A DNA stretch of 64,000 nt from Deltaproteobacteria bacterium (GTDB lineage Bacteria; Desulfobacterota; Desulfarculia; Desulfarculales; Desulfarculaceae). A program made the position numbers and the translations under genes. Positions 17,375-26,960 of the stretch are shown here, piece after piece; within the stretch, counting starts at the first letter, position 1, and each line of letters opens with the position of its first letter. Below the pieces are notes generated by a model. It was not told the origin of the DNA, did not search any database, and saw only the letters and a program-made list of their open reading frames with translations. The stretch is taken from positions 69,643 to 133,642 of the forward strand of contig JAHLLK010000007.1 of the NCBI GenBank assembly GCA_020444165.1, in the 5' to 3' direction.

Positions 17375-18621
17375 ACCCAGCCCCGGATGCGCATAGCCTG
17401 GGCCACCCGGGCCACCGCCACCAGATAGGCCGCCGCCCGCATGTCCACCTTGTGCTCGGCGCATTCCTGGTGCACCGCCAGGAATGCCGTGGTCATGGAA
17501 TGCTTGAGGCGCTGGTGCACCTCGGGCTCGGTCCAATAAAAGTTGGCCCCGTTTTGCACCATCTCGAAGTAGGAAACCGTGACCCCGCCAGCGTTGGCCA
17601 GGAAATCGGGCAGCACATACACGCGGCGGTCATAAAGGATCTCGTCCGCCGCGGGGGTGGTGGGGCCGTTGGCCAGCTCGCAGATGATGCTGGCTTCGAT
17701 ACGGGGGGCATTGGCCTCGGTGATGACGTTCTCCAGGGCCGCAGGGAACAACACGGTGACCGGCAGCTCCAGGAGATCCTCGTTGGAGATCGGCTCGGAG
17801 CCGGGGAAATCGCCCACCTGGCCGGTGGAGAGCTTGTGCTGCACCAGGGCGTGGGCCGACAAGCCCTGGGGATTGTACACCCCGCCCCGGGAGTCCGAGG
17901 CGGCCACCAGGGTGAGGCCCAACAGCTCCTCGCCCAACAGCGCCGCGTGCTGGCCGGCGTTGCCAAAGCCCTGCACGGCCATGGTGCCCTGGGCCAGGTC
18001 CACCGACAGCATCTGGGAGGCCGCTTGCACCGCGTAAATCCCGCCCCGGCTGGTGGCGTCGCCGCGCCCGGGCGAGCCGCCCAGGGCCAGGGGCTTGCCG
18101 GTGATAACCCCGGGGTGGCGCTGACGCACGATGACCTCGTACTCGTCCATCATCCAGGCCATGATCTGGGGGTTGGTGTACACGTCCGGGGCCGGCACGT
18201 CCTGGTTGAGGCCCAGGTCGTTGGCCAAAGCCCGGATGTAGGCCCGGGCCAGGCGTTGCTGCTCGCTGGGGGTCAGTTCCTTGGGGTTGCAGATGATGCC
18301 GCCCTTGGCCCCGCCCAGGGGCACGTCGGCCACCGCGGTCTTCCAGGTCATCCAGGCGGCCAGGGCTCGTACGGTATCAATGGTCTCATCGGGATGCCAG
18401 CGGATGCCGCCCTTCATGGGTCCCCGGGCCCAGTTGTACTGCACCCGGAAGCCGGTGAAGATGCGTATGTGGCCATCGTCCATGGCCACCGGCAGCCGCA
18501 GCCAGATTTCCCTTTGCGGCCAGCGGAGAAATTCGCGGGTGGGGTCGTCCAGCCCCAGGCGTTCACAGGCGCCGTCCAGCTGGGTTTGCGCGATCTCGAA
18601 CGGGTTCGGCTTGCTCACCAT
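17371..18621 (-). CDS. gdhA: glutamate dehydrogenase
   Basis: The enzyme interconverts glutamate and 2-oxoglutarate plus ammonium. The 416-residue protein has [13 protein letters not shown] (substrate site), PLGGAKGGI with the catalytic Lys, the Asp in VPAPDVYTN, and the NAD(P) site [12 protein letters not shown]. Cofactor preference is not clear from sequence. In context it could supply or recycle the glutamate and 2-oxoglutarate used by the gamma-glutamylamide and N-alkylglutamate steps proposed for the BMC operon, or dispose of the released nitrogen. Confidence 0.93.
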   Translation of the reverse strand: MVSKPNPFEIAQTQLDGACERLGLDDPTREFLRWPQREIWLRLPVAMDDGHIRIFTGFRVQYNWARGPMKGGIRWHPDETIDTVRALAAWMTWKTAVADVPLGGAKGGIICNPKELTPSEQQRLARAYIRALANDLGLNQDVPAPDVYTNPQIMAWMMDEYEVIVRQRHPGVITGKPLALGGSPGRGDATSRGGIYAVQAASQMLSVDLAQGTMAVQGFGNAGQHAALLGEELLGLTLVAASDSRGGVYNPQGLSAHALVQHKLSTGQVGDFPGSEPISNEDLLELPVTVLFPAALENVITEANAPRIEASIICELANGPTTPAADEILYDRRVYVLPDFLANAGGVTVSYFEMVQNGANFYWTEPEVHQRLKHSMTTAFLAVHQECAEHKVDMRAAAYLVAVARVAQAMRIRGWV

Positions 18622-18704
18622 TTTCCCCCTGACAGGATGTGGGAAAAAACCCTGTCACGCGGGCCAGGGATTCACCCCCGCAAGCAAAGTTGCCAGGGGC
18701 CTCC

Positions 18705-18835
18705 TCAGGTTGGCCCGCCAATATGCACAGTTCGGGAAACAAGCAAATTGACCTGCTTGGCCAAGCCCGGGGTTCCCGGCAGGCCCTGCCGGCCGGGGTG
18801 GTGTCGCGCTTGGGCCAAGGTGGGGTTGCCGCAGG
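18705..18835 (-). repeat. Family 2 composite hairpin array, copy 2 (decayed)
   Basis: On the minus strand the order TTGGCCC..GGGCTTGGCCAAG, CAATTTGCTTG, ATTGGCGGGCC matches modules B, C and D, with several mismatches. The B loop holds a family 3 hairpin (18766-18800). It fills much of the 366-bp gap between gdhA and the outer-membrane protein gene. Confidence 0.55.
18766..18800 (-). repeat. Family 3 nested mini-hairpin in copy 2
   Basis: Minus-strand reading CACCCCGGCCGGCAGG, then CCTGCCGGG, then AACCCCGGG. The CACCCC start and CCCCGGG end match the other nested units, while the stem itself differs. Confidence 0.6.
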
Positions 18836-18987
18836 CCGAAAGGGCCTTATTCAACAACCGGTTAAAGATTTTGCCGGCCGGCCGCCCCGCTGGATAAAGG
18901 GGCGGCGTCACGCACCTGGCCGGACACTGGGTGTTTGGAGGGGTCAATGGCGGCCACCCAGGCCGCCATTGACCATGGCATGACTCT

Positions 18988-19839
18988 TTAGAACACGAAC
19001 ACGGCGCGCATGTAGACCCAGTTGCCCTTGGTGTGGTTTTCCACGTCAAAGTCGTTCAACCAGCGGGCGCTCAGGATGAGATAGTCGGTGAGGGGATACA
19101 TGACGTTCAGACCGGCGGCGTAGCGATGCCCCTTGGTGTCGTCAACCTCGGTGCCGTCCACCTTCAGTTCGTCCAGGTCCCACCAGAAGGAGCCCATCAC
19201 GCCGGCGGTGAGACCGAAGTCAAAGGTCCAGTGCAGGATCAGGTCGGTCTCGAGGGCGTCCTGATAGTCAATGTTCAGCTCGTTGGACTCCTCGCGCATC
19301 CAGTAGTTGAAGGTCCAGTCCACGCCAAAGGGGGCGGGGTACCAGCCCAAGGCCAACTGATGCTGGAACTGCCAGGCGTCCAGGCTGGGCGAGGTGTTGG
19401 GGCTGTTCTCATTGTAGTAGCCCGTGGGCGTATAGATGAACTCCCAGAAGGAGACGTACAGGGCCGACTTCTCGTTTTCATAAAGGAAAATGAAGGGGCT
19501 GATGACCATGTCGCCCAGACCCGCCTGGGTTTCCTCGCCGGCCGCCTCGATCCGGGCCACGGGAATAACCGCGTTCAAGCCCCAGCTCACCTTGCCGGCG
19601 ATCTTGGGGCCGAACCAGATGGGCCGCAGGAGAACCGCCAGGACATCGGCGTCCAGGGTGGTGGTTTCCCCGTTGGTGTCGTAGTCCGGCCAGTCCTGAT
19701 AAGAGAAATAGGTGCCCAGGGCGAAGGTCCCCGGGGGTGAGGCAATGTTGTCAAATGGATCCAAAATGTCCGCCGAGGCCACGGCCGAGAAAGCCAGGAC
19801 CAGGGCGAACGCCACGGCCAACCAACCAGCTTTTTTCAT
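18988..19839 (-). CDS. outer-membrane beta-barrel, MetA/phenol-pathway transporter type
   Basis: A 283-residue protein with a Sec signal peptide (residues 1-23, cleavage near ASADI) and a beta barrel rich in alternating aromatic strands, ending RAVFVF. It resembles the SphA/MetA-pathway-of-phenol-degradation family of outer-membrane proteins, thought to admit hydrophobic or small organic substrates. It follows the aldehyde dehydrogenase gene by 85 bp and could be the outer-membrane entry route for the BMC substrate. Substrate specificity cannot be read. Confidence 0.75.
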   Translation of the reverse strand: MKKAGWLAVAFALVLAFSAVASADILDPFDNIASPPGTFALGTYFSYQDWPDYDTNGETTTLDADVLAVLLRPIWFGPKIAGKVSWGLNAVIPVARIEAAGEETQAGLGDMVISPFIFLYENEKSALYVSFWEFIYTPTGYYNENSPNTSPSLDAWQFQHQLALGWYPAPFGVDWTFNYWMREESNELNIDYQDALETDLILHWTFDFGLTAGVMGSFWWDLDELKVDGTEVDDTKGHRYAAGLNVMYPLTDYLILSARWLNDFDVENHTKGNWVYMRAVFVF

Positions 19840-19924
19840 CTTTTTCTCCCCTTTTCTTTGCTCTCAAACTCGAGGTACCAAACACCCTATAAGGTGTAAC
19901 CGCGGATCGAGCGGCATCGCCGCC

Positions 19925-21382
19925 TCACGCCGCCCCGTAGCGATAGCGGAATTCGTCGGTGAGTATGCAGCGTCTGATCAGCGTGTAATTGCGGGGTCTG
20001 GCGTGACCCTCTCCGCCGGTTACGATATGCATGGATTGATAACCCTCGCCATGCACTCCAATACCCGCCGTGGAAGGGCCGTTCTTCACGAACTCGCAAA
20101 CATCGGCCTTGCTGGCCATCTTGGCCAGGTTGTCCACGTTCTTGGAGTGCATCACCAGGGTGTGGCGGAAGCCCTGCTCGGCGGCCACCGCCCGGTCAAT
20201 GGCCTCGTCGGCATTGCGGCAGCGCACAATGGGCACCACCGACATGATCTGCTCGGTCCACACCAAGGGGTGCAGGTTGTCGGTTTCCAAAATGGCGATC
20301 CGCGCCTCGGGACCGGGGTCCACCCCGATGGCGTTCAAAATGAAGGAGATGGGCTTGCCGATGTAATCCATGTTGATCACGCTGGCCGTGCCCGGCTCCT
20401 TGATCTCCTTGAAAATGTGGGGGAGGAGTTCCTGCCCCTGCTCGGCGGTCAAGAGAAACGCGCCGTTTTTCCTCATCTCGGCGATGAGCTGATCGGCCAC
20501 CGACTCCACCACGAACACCTCCTTCTCGCAGGCGCAGGGGGTGCCGTAGGCAAAGTAGTTGCCGTCAGTGATGTTTTTCGCGGCCTTGGGGATATCGGCA
20601 GTTTCGTCCACCACCACCGGGGTGTTGCCCGGCCCGCCGGCCAGGCACCGCTTGCCGGTCTTGGTGGCGAAGTTGATCACCCCCTGCCCGCCCATGACCG
20701 CGATCATCCTGACCTTGGGATGGGTCATGAGGAACTGGGCCGAGGCCACGGTGGGCTGGCTCATCATGCACACCAGGTTGGGCGGCCCACCGACCCCCAC
20801 CACGGCCTGGTTGATGTCCCGGACCGCCATGGCCGAGACCGGGACGGTTTTGGGATGGGGATTGTGCACCACGGCGTTGCCGCCGGCCAGGATCATGATG
20901 GAGTTCATGTAGATGGCCCCGGCCGCGATGGTCACCGGGTTGATGGAGGCCACCACCCCCACCGGCAGGCGCTCGATGATGGTCACGCCCTTGTCCCCCA
21001 CGAAGACCTCGGGAGCCAAGTCTTCCAGGCCCGGGGAACTCACGGCGCAGCCCATTTTGAGGAGGGTCCCCTCGACCGAGCCCAGCTGGGCCCCTTCCAG
21101 CTCCAGCTCGGCATAGGTCTGGGAGTTCTGGGCCCCCACCTCGCGGATGGCTTGGATGGCGGCCCGGCGGATCGCCAAGGGCATGGCCATGAAGGTCTTT
21201 TGCGCGGCCGCAGCCGCGGCGATGGCCTCCTCGGTTTCCTCGAAAACCCCGTCGACCACTCCGCTGACCACCGCCGCGGGCCCGCTGGCACTTTCCGGCG
21301 CGGGGGCCGGTGGGGCGGATGCCTTGAGCTTTTGCAGCACCCCTTTGACTATCTGCTCTATCTGGGCCTCACTAAGATCCAT
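19925..21382 (-). CDS. CoA-acylating aldehyde dehydrogenase (EutE/PduP-like), BMC-targeted
   Basis: The enzyme oxidises an aldehyde to acyl-CoA with NAD+. The 485-residue protein begins with an amphipathic helix, DLSEAQIEQIVKGVLQKLKA (residues 2-21), then an Ala/Pro linker to ~residue 38. This is the standard layout of a BMC encapsulation peptide. The catalytic Cys283 lies in YGTPCACEKE, with LPVGVVASINPVT and GPGNTPVVVDE as cofactor-site landmarks. It is the only aldehyde dehydrogenase in the window, so it is the likely signature enzyme for the lumen of the microcompartment encoded upstream. Acetaldehyde or another short aldehyde is plausible; the exact substrate is unknown. Confidence 0.9.
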   Translation of the reverse strand: MDLSEAQIEQIVKGVLQKLKASAPPAPAPESASGPAAVVSGVVDGVFEETEEAIAAAAAAQKTFMAMPLAIRRAAIQAIREVGAQNSQTYAELELEGAQLGSVEGTLLKMGCAVSSPGLEDLAPEVFVGDKGVTIIERLPVGVVASINPVTIAAGAIYMNSIMILAGGNAVVHNPHPKTVPVSAMAVRDINQAVVGVGGPPNLVCMMSQPTVASAQFLMTHPKVRMIAVMGGQGVINFATKTGKRCLAGGPGNTPVVVDETADIPKAAKNITDGNYFAYGTPCACEKEVFVVESVADQLIAEMRKNGAFLLTAEQGQELLPHIFKEIKEPGTASVINMDYIGKPISFILNAIGVDPGPEARIAILETDNLHPLVWTEQIMSVVPIVRCRNADEAIDRAVAAEQGFRHTLVMHSKNVDNLAKMASKADVCEFVKNGPSTAGIGVHGEGYQSMHIVTGGEGHARPRNYTLIRRCILTDEFRYRYGAA

Positions 21383-21428
21383 GGTGCCTCTCCGAATTAA
21401 TACATATCTAAAAGGGTTAAAGCCGGGC

Positions 21429-22421
21429 TCACTTGCAAAGGGACAGGGAATAAACCGCGCCCCCGGCCTTCATTTCCTTGACCTTCTTACCCGATGCGAT
21501 GTCCCACATGGTCACCAGGCCAGAGTCGTCACCCGTGAATAAACTCTTGCCGTCCTCGGAAAAGACAATGGCGTTGACCGTCACGCTGTCCGGGTCGGGG
21601 ATGTTCTTGGTTTCCTTGCCGCTGGCCACATCCCACACCCGGATGGTGCGGTCGCTGCCCGCGCTGGCCAGCTCCTTGCCGTCCGGCGAAAAGGCCACCG
21701 CGTAGACCGAGGAGGAGTGCCCCTTGAAGTCCTTGATCTCTTCCAGGGTGGCGGCGTTCCAAAGCTTTACGGTCTTGTCGTTGCTGCAGGTGGCCACCGT
21801 CTTGTCGTCCGGCGAGAAGACCAGGGTGTTGATGGCCGCGTAGTGCCCCTTGACCATCTTCATCATCTCCATGGTGCCCAGGTCCCAAAGCCGCAGATGG
21901 GTGCCGGCGCCGGCGGAGATCAGATGCTTGCCGTCCGGGCTGAAGGCCATGGCGTAGATGGCGCTGTTATGCCCTTCCAGGGTCTTGACCAACTCCAGCT
22001 GGTCGCCGTTGATCTTCCACAGCTTGATGGTGTGGTCCTTGCTGGCGGTGGCGAAGTTGAAATCCGTGGTGCCGGGAGGGGCCAGGACCAGGGCCCGCAC
22101 CGAGGTGGGATGCCCTTTGGTCGAGCACTCCACGGCCTTTTCCGTGATGCGGCACACCGCGACGCCGCCGTCGTTGGCCCCGGTGAACACCAGGGAGTCC
22201 TTGCAGTCATAGGCCAGGGCCTTGATGGCCCGGGGGTGCACCTTGGTGAGCTTGGCGACCTCGGTGCCGGCCGGGAACTCCCAGATGATAAGGTTGCCGC
22301 CCGCGTCGCCGGCGGCCACCCGGGAAGCCTGGGCTTCCAGGGGCAGCATATAAAGAAGGCAGGTGGCCGCTACGATAACCGCCAGCCAGGTAGGTCTGCG
22401 TGGTTTCTTCGATTTCATCAT
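21429..22421 (-). CDS. secreted or membrane-anchored WD40 beta-propeller protein
   Basis: The 330-residue protein is read from the ATG behind GGGGAG. The N-terminus (KKPRRPTWLAVIVAATCLLY) is a signal peptide or anchor. About seven WD40 repeats follow, with clear blades such as FSPDGKHLISAGAGTHLRLW, FSPDDKTVATCSNDKTVKLW and FSPDGKELASAGSDRTIRVW. Such propellers are protein-interaction platforms. Its position between the aldehyde dehydrogenase and permease genes of a BMC locus is unusual, since it would be outside the cytoplasm. It may work with the outer-membrane barrel or permease in uptake. Confidence 0.85.
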   Translation of the reverse strand: MMKSKKPRRPTWLAVIVAATCLLYMLPLEAQASRVAAGDAGGNLIIWEFPAGTEVAKLTKVHPRAIKALAYDCKDSLVFTGANDGGVAVCRITEKAVECSTKGHPTSVRALVLAPPGTTDFNFATASKDHTIKLWKINGDQLELVKTLEGHNSAIYAMAFSPDGKHLISAGAGTHLRLWDLGTMEMMKMVKGHYAAINTLVFSPDDKTVATCSNDKTVKLWNAATLEEIKDFKGHSSSVYAVAFSPDGKELASAGSDRTIRVWDVASGKETKNIPDPDSVTVNAIVFSEDGKSLFTGDDSGLVTMWDIASGKKVKEMKAGGAVYSLSLCK

Positions 22422-22480
22422 TTCTCCCCTTGGCTGTATCGCCAGTGAAAGGTGAGGCCCGCCGGCCCGGACCCGGTGGG

Positions 22481-23053
22481 TCAGGCAGCCTGGGCGATGC
22501 AGAGGGCGATCCGGTCCATCGCTTTCACCATGTACTGGTCGTGCCCCTCGGGCAGCTTCACCCGGTAACGTATGGGGGGGAGGGCCACCCAAATAAAGGA
22601 TCCTCCCAGGGGGCGGGCCAGGGCCCGCCAGCGCTCCAGATCTCCGTCCCAAAAGATTTTCAGATATTCCAAGTCCTGCTTCGCCAAGAGATCCAAGAGC
22701 TCTTGGTCCTGGTTGAGCCGGGCGGCCAAACCCTCGGGTCCGCCTCCCCGGGCGGTCTTGAAAACCGGCCGGCCCTTCCGGAGCGATCCCTGATAGGTGA
22801 GCCTGAGTTTGCCCGGGGCCCCCTGATCTCCCGCTGGCGCCTTGATGCGCGCCTCGCAGACCAGGGCGTAGATACGGCCCAGGAACTTCTTGTCCACCTC
22901 ATGGTAAAGGCGGATGTCGTCCACCCGGGGATTGCGGCCCTGGAACACGTAGCTGAGGCCTTCCATCTCGGGCTCGCCCAAAAGGCGGCTCACCCCGGGC
23001 AGGACTGCTTTCAGGCCTTGATGGGCCAGAAAATCTCCCTTGGTCTTAAACAT
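22481..23053 (-). CDS. conserved-looking protein of unknown function
   Basis: I do not recognise this 190-residue protein. It is soluble (no signal peptide or membrane segment), mixed alpha/beta, with a patch VDDIRLYHEVDKKFLGRIYA and an Asp/Trp-rich stretch LEYLKIFWDGDLERWRALAR. A possible family resemblance to plant-pathogen or lipid-like DUFs could not be substantiated. It sits between the WD40 and permease genes on the same strand, with 89 bp to the permease gene, so it is probably part of the amine-uptake or BMC unit. Confidence 0.6.
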   Translation of the reverse strand: MFKTKGDFLAHQGLKAVLPGVSRLLGEPEMEGLSYVFQGRNPRVDDIRLYHEVDKKFLGRIYALVCEARIKAPAGDQGAPGKLRLTYQGSLRKGRPVFKTARGGGPEGLAARLNQDQELLDLLAKQDLEYLKIFWDGDLERWRALARPLGGSFIWVALPPIRYRVKLPEGHDQYMVKAMDRIALCIAQAA

Positions 23054-23142
23054 TGCGTTTGTCCGCCATGGGCCGATCCACTCTCCGGGTCAAGGCGCCG
23101 CGGCCGGGGACGCGGACGCGTCCCCGGCTGAGCGGCGGGTAG

Positions 23143-24510
23143 TTACTCTTCCATGGCCTGTTCCAAAGTGATGGGAGTGAAGTAACCGGTCTTCATCTTC
23201 AGCTTGATCCAGATCAGGCCGTAGATGATGGAGGCCAGGAGGAAGTAGCCGCCCACCGTCACGATCTGCAGCTTGACCACCGGATCGGGATAAATGTCAT
23301 ACATCACGTAGGCAAAGCCCAGGATGCCCAGGATCTGCGGAATGGGGTACAGGGGGCTCACATAGGGCCGGTCCGCCTTGGGGTAGCGGCTGCGGATGAT
23401 CATCAAGTCGATGTGACCGATGATGTAGCACAGCATCCAGGTCCAGGCCGCGGCCAGGAGGTACACCAGCACCTGCTCCGTACCGGCCAGACCGGAGATC
23501 AGGACCAGGAACATGGCGATGGCGAAGCCGATGATGCCCCACCAGGGGGTGGCGAACTTGGGGTGCACCCACTTGAAGATGGCCGGCAGCTCACCGGAGT
23601 GGGCCATGCCATAGAACAGGCGGGGCACCGCGGCCAACAGGGTGTTCACCGAGCTGGCCGTGGCGGTGATGCCAATGAGGCCAACCCAGATCGCGCCGGG
23701 CTCGCCCAGCATGGCCCGGGCCGCGTCCACGTGCGGCGTGGCCGATTCGGCCAGCTTGTCCAGGGGGATGAACTTGATCATGGAGAAGCCGAAAACGACC
23801 TTGATGATCAGGATGACCACCAAACCCACGAACATGGACCAGGGAATGTTCCTGCCGGGGTTGATGGTTTCCTCAGCCATGGGGGTTACGAACTCGATGC
23901 CAATGAACAGCCAGATGCCCAGGGCCACCAAGGCGAACACCCCCCAGCCCATGGGGTTGAATTCGGGCGCCGCCGCGATGTTGGGCGCCGTGGTCCCCAG
24001 CTCCATCAGGCCGGCGAGGCCCAGGAGAAAGAGGGAGCCCATCATGAACAAGGTAAGTAATAGCTGGGCCTTGGCGAAGATGTCCACGCCCACCAGGTTG
24101 AGGATGGTGAGGAGCACCAACAGCGCGATGCTGAAGGCCATGGGGGGGCACCAACTGGCCAGGGTGTCGGTGAAGGTCAGACCGGAGACGTAAAGCTCCA
24201 CCGGTCCGGCCAGCACGTTGACCACCATGTAGCCGCAGAAGGTGGCCACGATGGCCGGCAGGGGGCCCAGGGCCACCAGGGTGTAGGTGCTGATGCCGCC
24301 GGCCCGGGGGAGCATGGTGCCCAGCTCCCCGTAAGTCATCGCGGTCACCATCATCAGCAGCCAGGCGCAGAACATGGCGATAATGAAACCGCCGCCCGCC
24401 AAGCCGAAGCCTTGGCCCAGGGACACCAGGGTGCTTGACGCCACCACCAGGCCCACGGCTACTGCCAGGCATGACCAAAATCCAAGTACTCTTTTGAGAT
24501 CTTCCGCCAT
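23143..24510 (-). CDS. APC-superfamily amino acid/amine permease
   Basis: A 455-residue inner-membrane protein with about 12 hydrophobic segments. It carries the APC signature in the first helices (VGLVVASSTLVSLGQGFG, then YGELGTMLPRAGGISTY) and EFVTPMAEETINPGRNIPW mid-protein. APC permeases import amino acids or amines with protons or by exchange. A good ribosome site (GGGAGGTCAG) precedes the ATG. As the only transporter in the BMC locus, it is the best candidate for bringing in the amine substrate. Confidence 0.88.
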   Translation of the reverse strand: MAEDLKRVLGFWSCLAVAVGLVVASSTLVSLGQGFGLAGGGFIIAMFCAWLLMMVTAMTYGELGTMLPRAGGISTYTLVALGPLPAIVATFCGYMVVNVLAGPVELYVSGLTFTDTLASWCPPMAFSIALLVLLTILNLVGVDIFAKAQLLLTLFMMGSLFLLGLAGLMELGTTAPNIAAAPEFNPMGWGVFALVALGIWLFIGIEFVTPMAEETINPGRNIPWSMFVGLVVILIIKVVFGFSMIKFIPLDKLAESATPHVDAARAMLGEPGAIWVGLIGITATASSVNTLLAAVPRLFYGMAHSGELPAIFKWVHPKFATPWWGIIGFAIAMFLVLISGLAGTEQVLVYLLAAAWTWMLCYIIGHIDLMIIRSRYPKADRPYVSPLYPIPQILGILGFAYVMYDIYPDPVVKLQIVTVGGYFLLASIIYGLIWIKLKMKTGYFTPITLEQAMEE

Positions 24511-25320
24511 TCTGACCTCCCACCCCGGGATAGGGGCTTTTTGGTTCGGTTGGACCTAAGACCAGGTATCCCGAAGGCCCAGCCCAAATTGCCTGCCGGC
24601 CCGGACCAAGCGGCCCCCCATGGCCCCGGCTTGATCCGCACTTGCTTCCCCAGAAAACAATTGGTTCCAGCTAAAAACCTTGGCGCGACCCCTTTCACCT
24701 ATTGGCCAAGTCCAGGAATATTGGTTCTTTGGTTGCATAGCCCGTTGAACTACCAAAATTTTGCGAGGCGCCGCGGCCAAAGGCCGGGACGCAGTGGGGG
24801 GAGCGGCCAACCTGGTCCCCCAGCCCGGCCCGCCGCGCTTCGCGGCCTGGCCGGTCGGGGGAAGGTGGCAGAGCCCCCCAGGGTCAGCGAGAGTGGTTAA
24901 AACTGTCCGGCAAACGGCCATGGAAAGCAAAACCGGTGCGGGAAGGCCGAGCCCGGCCAAAGGCGGCCTCCCTGGCGGAATTAGTCGATCGGCGCAAGGT
25001 GGGGCGGGCCGGGAGCCTCCGGGGCGGGGGCAGCCGCTCTGCCGGCTGCCCAGCGAGAACGAGGCCCCTTTCCCCTGCCCCGCCCGCTGGGCGGCGGCAG
25101 AGTCCGGGAGGACTGGCGGCAAAGTCTGCTTCATGACCAGATCCTCATGGGCGGCTCCCGATCTTTTGCCCCGGACGGGTTCCAGGCCCCCGCCCTTGAT
25201 CCGCGAGGAGCGGATTCGGTGATTCGTGCGGTATGAAATCCAATTACAGCCTGTCTCCGCCTTGGCCGCGGAGACCGCCGCGCCGGCCCAGCCTGGTCCC
25301 GGTGCGGCGGGAAAGCGGGT
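24511..25320. other. 810-bp gap, no gene recognised
   Basis: This stretch separates the permease gene from the RpiR gene; both are on the minus strand. It should contain the permease promoter, but I could not identify a convincing -35/-10 or sigma-54 site. Open frames here lack ribosome sites and have the composition of random high-GC sequence. No repeat of the three families described elsewhere is present. Confidence 0.6.
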
Positions 25321-26274
25321 TCACTTCCGTTGTCGGTAGAACTCCACACCCAAGGGTTCGTCAGTCAGCGTCTGGAGTCCTTTTTGGACGTCGGAATTTT
25401 CTTCGCTGTAGAACTCGCGCGCGGCTTTCAAGCCCTTTTCGATGGAGCCCAGACGGTCCAGGGTGGCCGTCTTGTCCAAGAAGGCGATTTCGTGGATCAG
25501 TGCTTCCAGGAAGGTGACCACCGGCGCGAAGGGGTCCACAAAGGACAGACCCACCACGTCGATTACCGCGTGCAGGTCGGTGCCGGCGATCACCGGGGAG
25601 ACCAGGGTGTCGCTGATACCAATGGTCTTACAACCGAATTGGCGCGCGAACTTCAGGGTCTCCAGGATGCGCTGGGAATAGCGGGGAAAGGCGATGGCCA
25701 CCACCACGATGGAACTGTTGCCCACGGCAATGAGATCATTGGCCTCCCAGGAGCAGGTGGTGTCGATCAAAACCTTGCCGCGGACCTTTTTGAGCAGATA
25801 GCCAAAGAACTGGGCCAGGGAGGCCGCGGCGCGGTAACCCAGCACCACCACCTCCTCGGCGTCCTTGATGGTGCGGGCCAGGTTATGGAAATCCTGGGCG
25901 CTGATGCTGGTCATCAGCTTGCGGCAGCAATCGATGGTGTTCTGGCAGTACCGGAGGAGGGTGTGCTCTTCCTGGGGCGTAGCGGTCTGGCTGGCCCGGA
26001 CCATGCGCTCCACGCTGTTCAGCTCGATGTGCAACAAGCCCTTCAAGTACGCCTCGAACTCGGCGAAACCCGCGAAGCCCAGATCCATGGCAAAGCGGGT
26101 GATGGTGGGTTCGCTCACTCCGCATTCCTGGGCGATCTCTTTGGCGGAGTAGAGGAATATCTTCTTGTAATCGTTGAGAATAAGGTCGGCCACCAGCTTC
26201 CGCTTCTTGGGCAGGGTGGGGTAGGCCTGCAAGATGCGGGTGAAAAACTCAGTTCTGGCGGTCGATTTAGCCAT
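25321..26274 (-). CDS. RpiR/MurR-family transcriptional regulator (HTH plus SIS)
   Basis: A 317-residue protein. The N-terminal HTH_6 domain (residues ~1-80, YSAKEIAQECGVSEPTITRF) is followed by a SIS domain (residues ~120-260, VVLGYRAAASLAQFF, VVVAIAFPRYSQRILE) that normally binds a phosphosugar or related ligand. It is 17 bp downstream of a BMC-T gene, so it is likely the pathway-specific regulator of the locus. The dyads at 41036-41082 upstream of the first gene are candidate sites. An RpiR regulator for an amine pathway would be unusual, and its ligand is unknown. Confidence 0.88.
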   Translation of the reverse strand: MAKSTARTEFFTRILQAYPTLPKKRKLVADLILNDYKKIFLYSAKEIAQECGVSEPTITRFAMDLGFAGFAEFEAYLKGLLHIELNSVERMVRASQTATPQEEHTLLRYCQNTIDCCRKLMTSISAQDFHNLARTIKDAEEVVVLGYRAAASLAQFFGYLLKKVRGKVLIDTTCSWEANDLIAVGNSSIVVVAIAFPRYSQRILETLKFARQFGCKTIGISDTLVSPVIAGTDLHAVIDVVGLSFVDPFAPVVTFLEALIHEIAFLDKTATLDRLGSIEKGLKAAREFYSEENSDVQKGLQTLTDEPLGVEFYRQRK

Positions 26275-26291
26275 CACTCATCCCGTGGGGG

Positions 26292-26909
26292 TCAGGCCGA
26301 CTTTCCGGTTATGGACCCCAGCGCCGCCTCGGCCGCCTCCCGGGCCACCGCCACGTTGGAGTGGGTGCCCGAGAGGTAGAGGCGTCCGGTGGCGCCGTAT
26401 ACGGTGACGTGCACCAGGGTAACGTCCGCGGCCTTTTCCGCCTCGTTGGCGGCGAAGCCCGCGTAGCCGGCCGGCTCCATTTCCAGGATGTACAGCGTCT
26501 CGTCGGAGAGGCTCATGCTGGAGTTGCGGAACCGGTTGATGATCTGGGTCATATAGGGATCAATGCGTTCAATGGTTTCGCTGGCCAGGATCTTGGGGAC
26601 CGCCCGGTCCTCGATCTTCACGTCCAGGAAATCCAAAATGACCTGGCCGGCCAGCTCCACGTCGGCCGGGGAGTCGGCGTGGACCTCCATCATGCCGTAG
26701 GTCCGCTCCACCACCAGGGCTCCGGGCCGCACGTTGGCCTGCTTCATCACCGCGTCACACAGGCTGTTGATGGACAGGCCCGGCGCGATTTCCACGAACA
26801 TGGCCGACTGGCCCGCCACCGGGTAGTAGCCCCGGGCGGTGCTGCCGATAAAGGAGACGAACTGCCTTTGCAGGCGGTCGATCAAGGCGAAGGATCTAAG
26901 TTCAATCAT
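26292..26909 (-). CDS. BMC-T shell protein, double-stacking trimer type (paralog 1)
   Basis: A 205-residue tandem BMC-domain protein (domains ~1-97 and ~100-195), similar to the trimers that can stack in pairs (CsoS1D-like, as in Haliangium T2/T3). Landmarks are FVEIAPGLSINSLCDAVM, VVERTYGMMEVH and GYAGFAANEAEKAADVTL. Such trimers have large, possibly gated pores. Its paralog at 29302 differs at many pore-facing positions. It lies between the RpiR gene and the HcnC-like flavoenzyme gene. Confidence 0.85.
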   Translation of the reverse strand: MIELRSFALIDRLQRQFVSFIGSTARGYYPVAGQSAMFVEIAPGLSINSLCDAVMKQANVRPGALVVERTYGMMEVHADSPADVELAGQVILDFLDVKIEDRAVPKILASETIERIDPYMTQIINRFRNSSMSLSDETLYILEMEPAGYAGFAANEAEKAADVTLVHVTVYGATGRLYLSGTHSNVAVAREAAEAALGSITGKSA

Positions 26910-26960
26910 GGCGTTTTCCAGCCCTTTGCTATACAGCTCACAGCGTCTGTGGCCAGGCCC

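Noticed and set aside
24761..25222. Putative 153-codon gene in the gap upstream of the permease
   Set aside because: No ribosome site, Arg/Gly/Pro-rich random composition and no recognisable domain.
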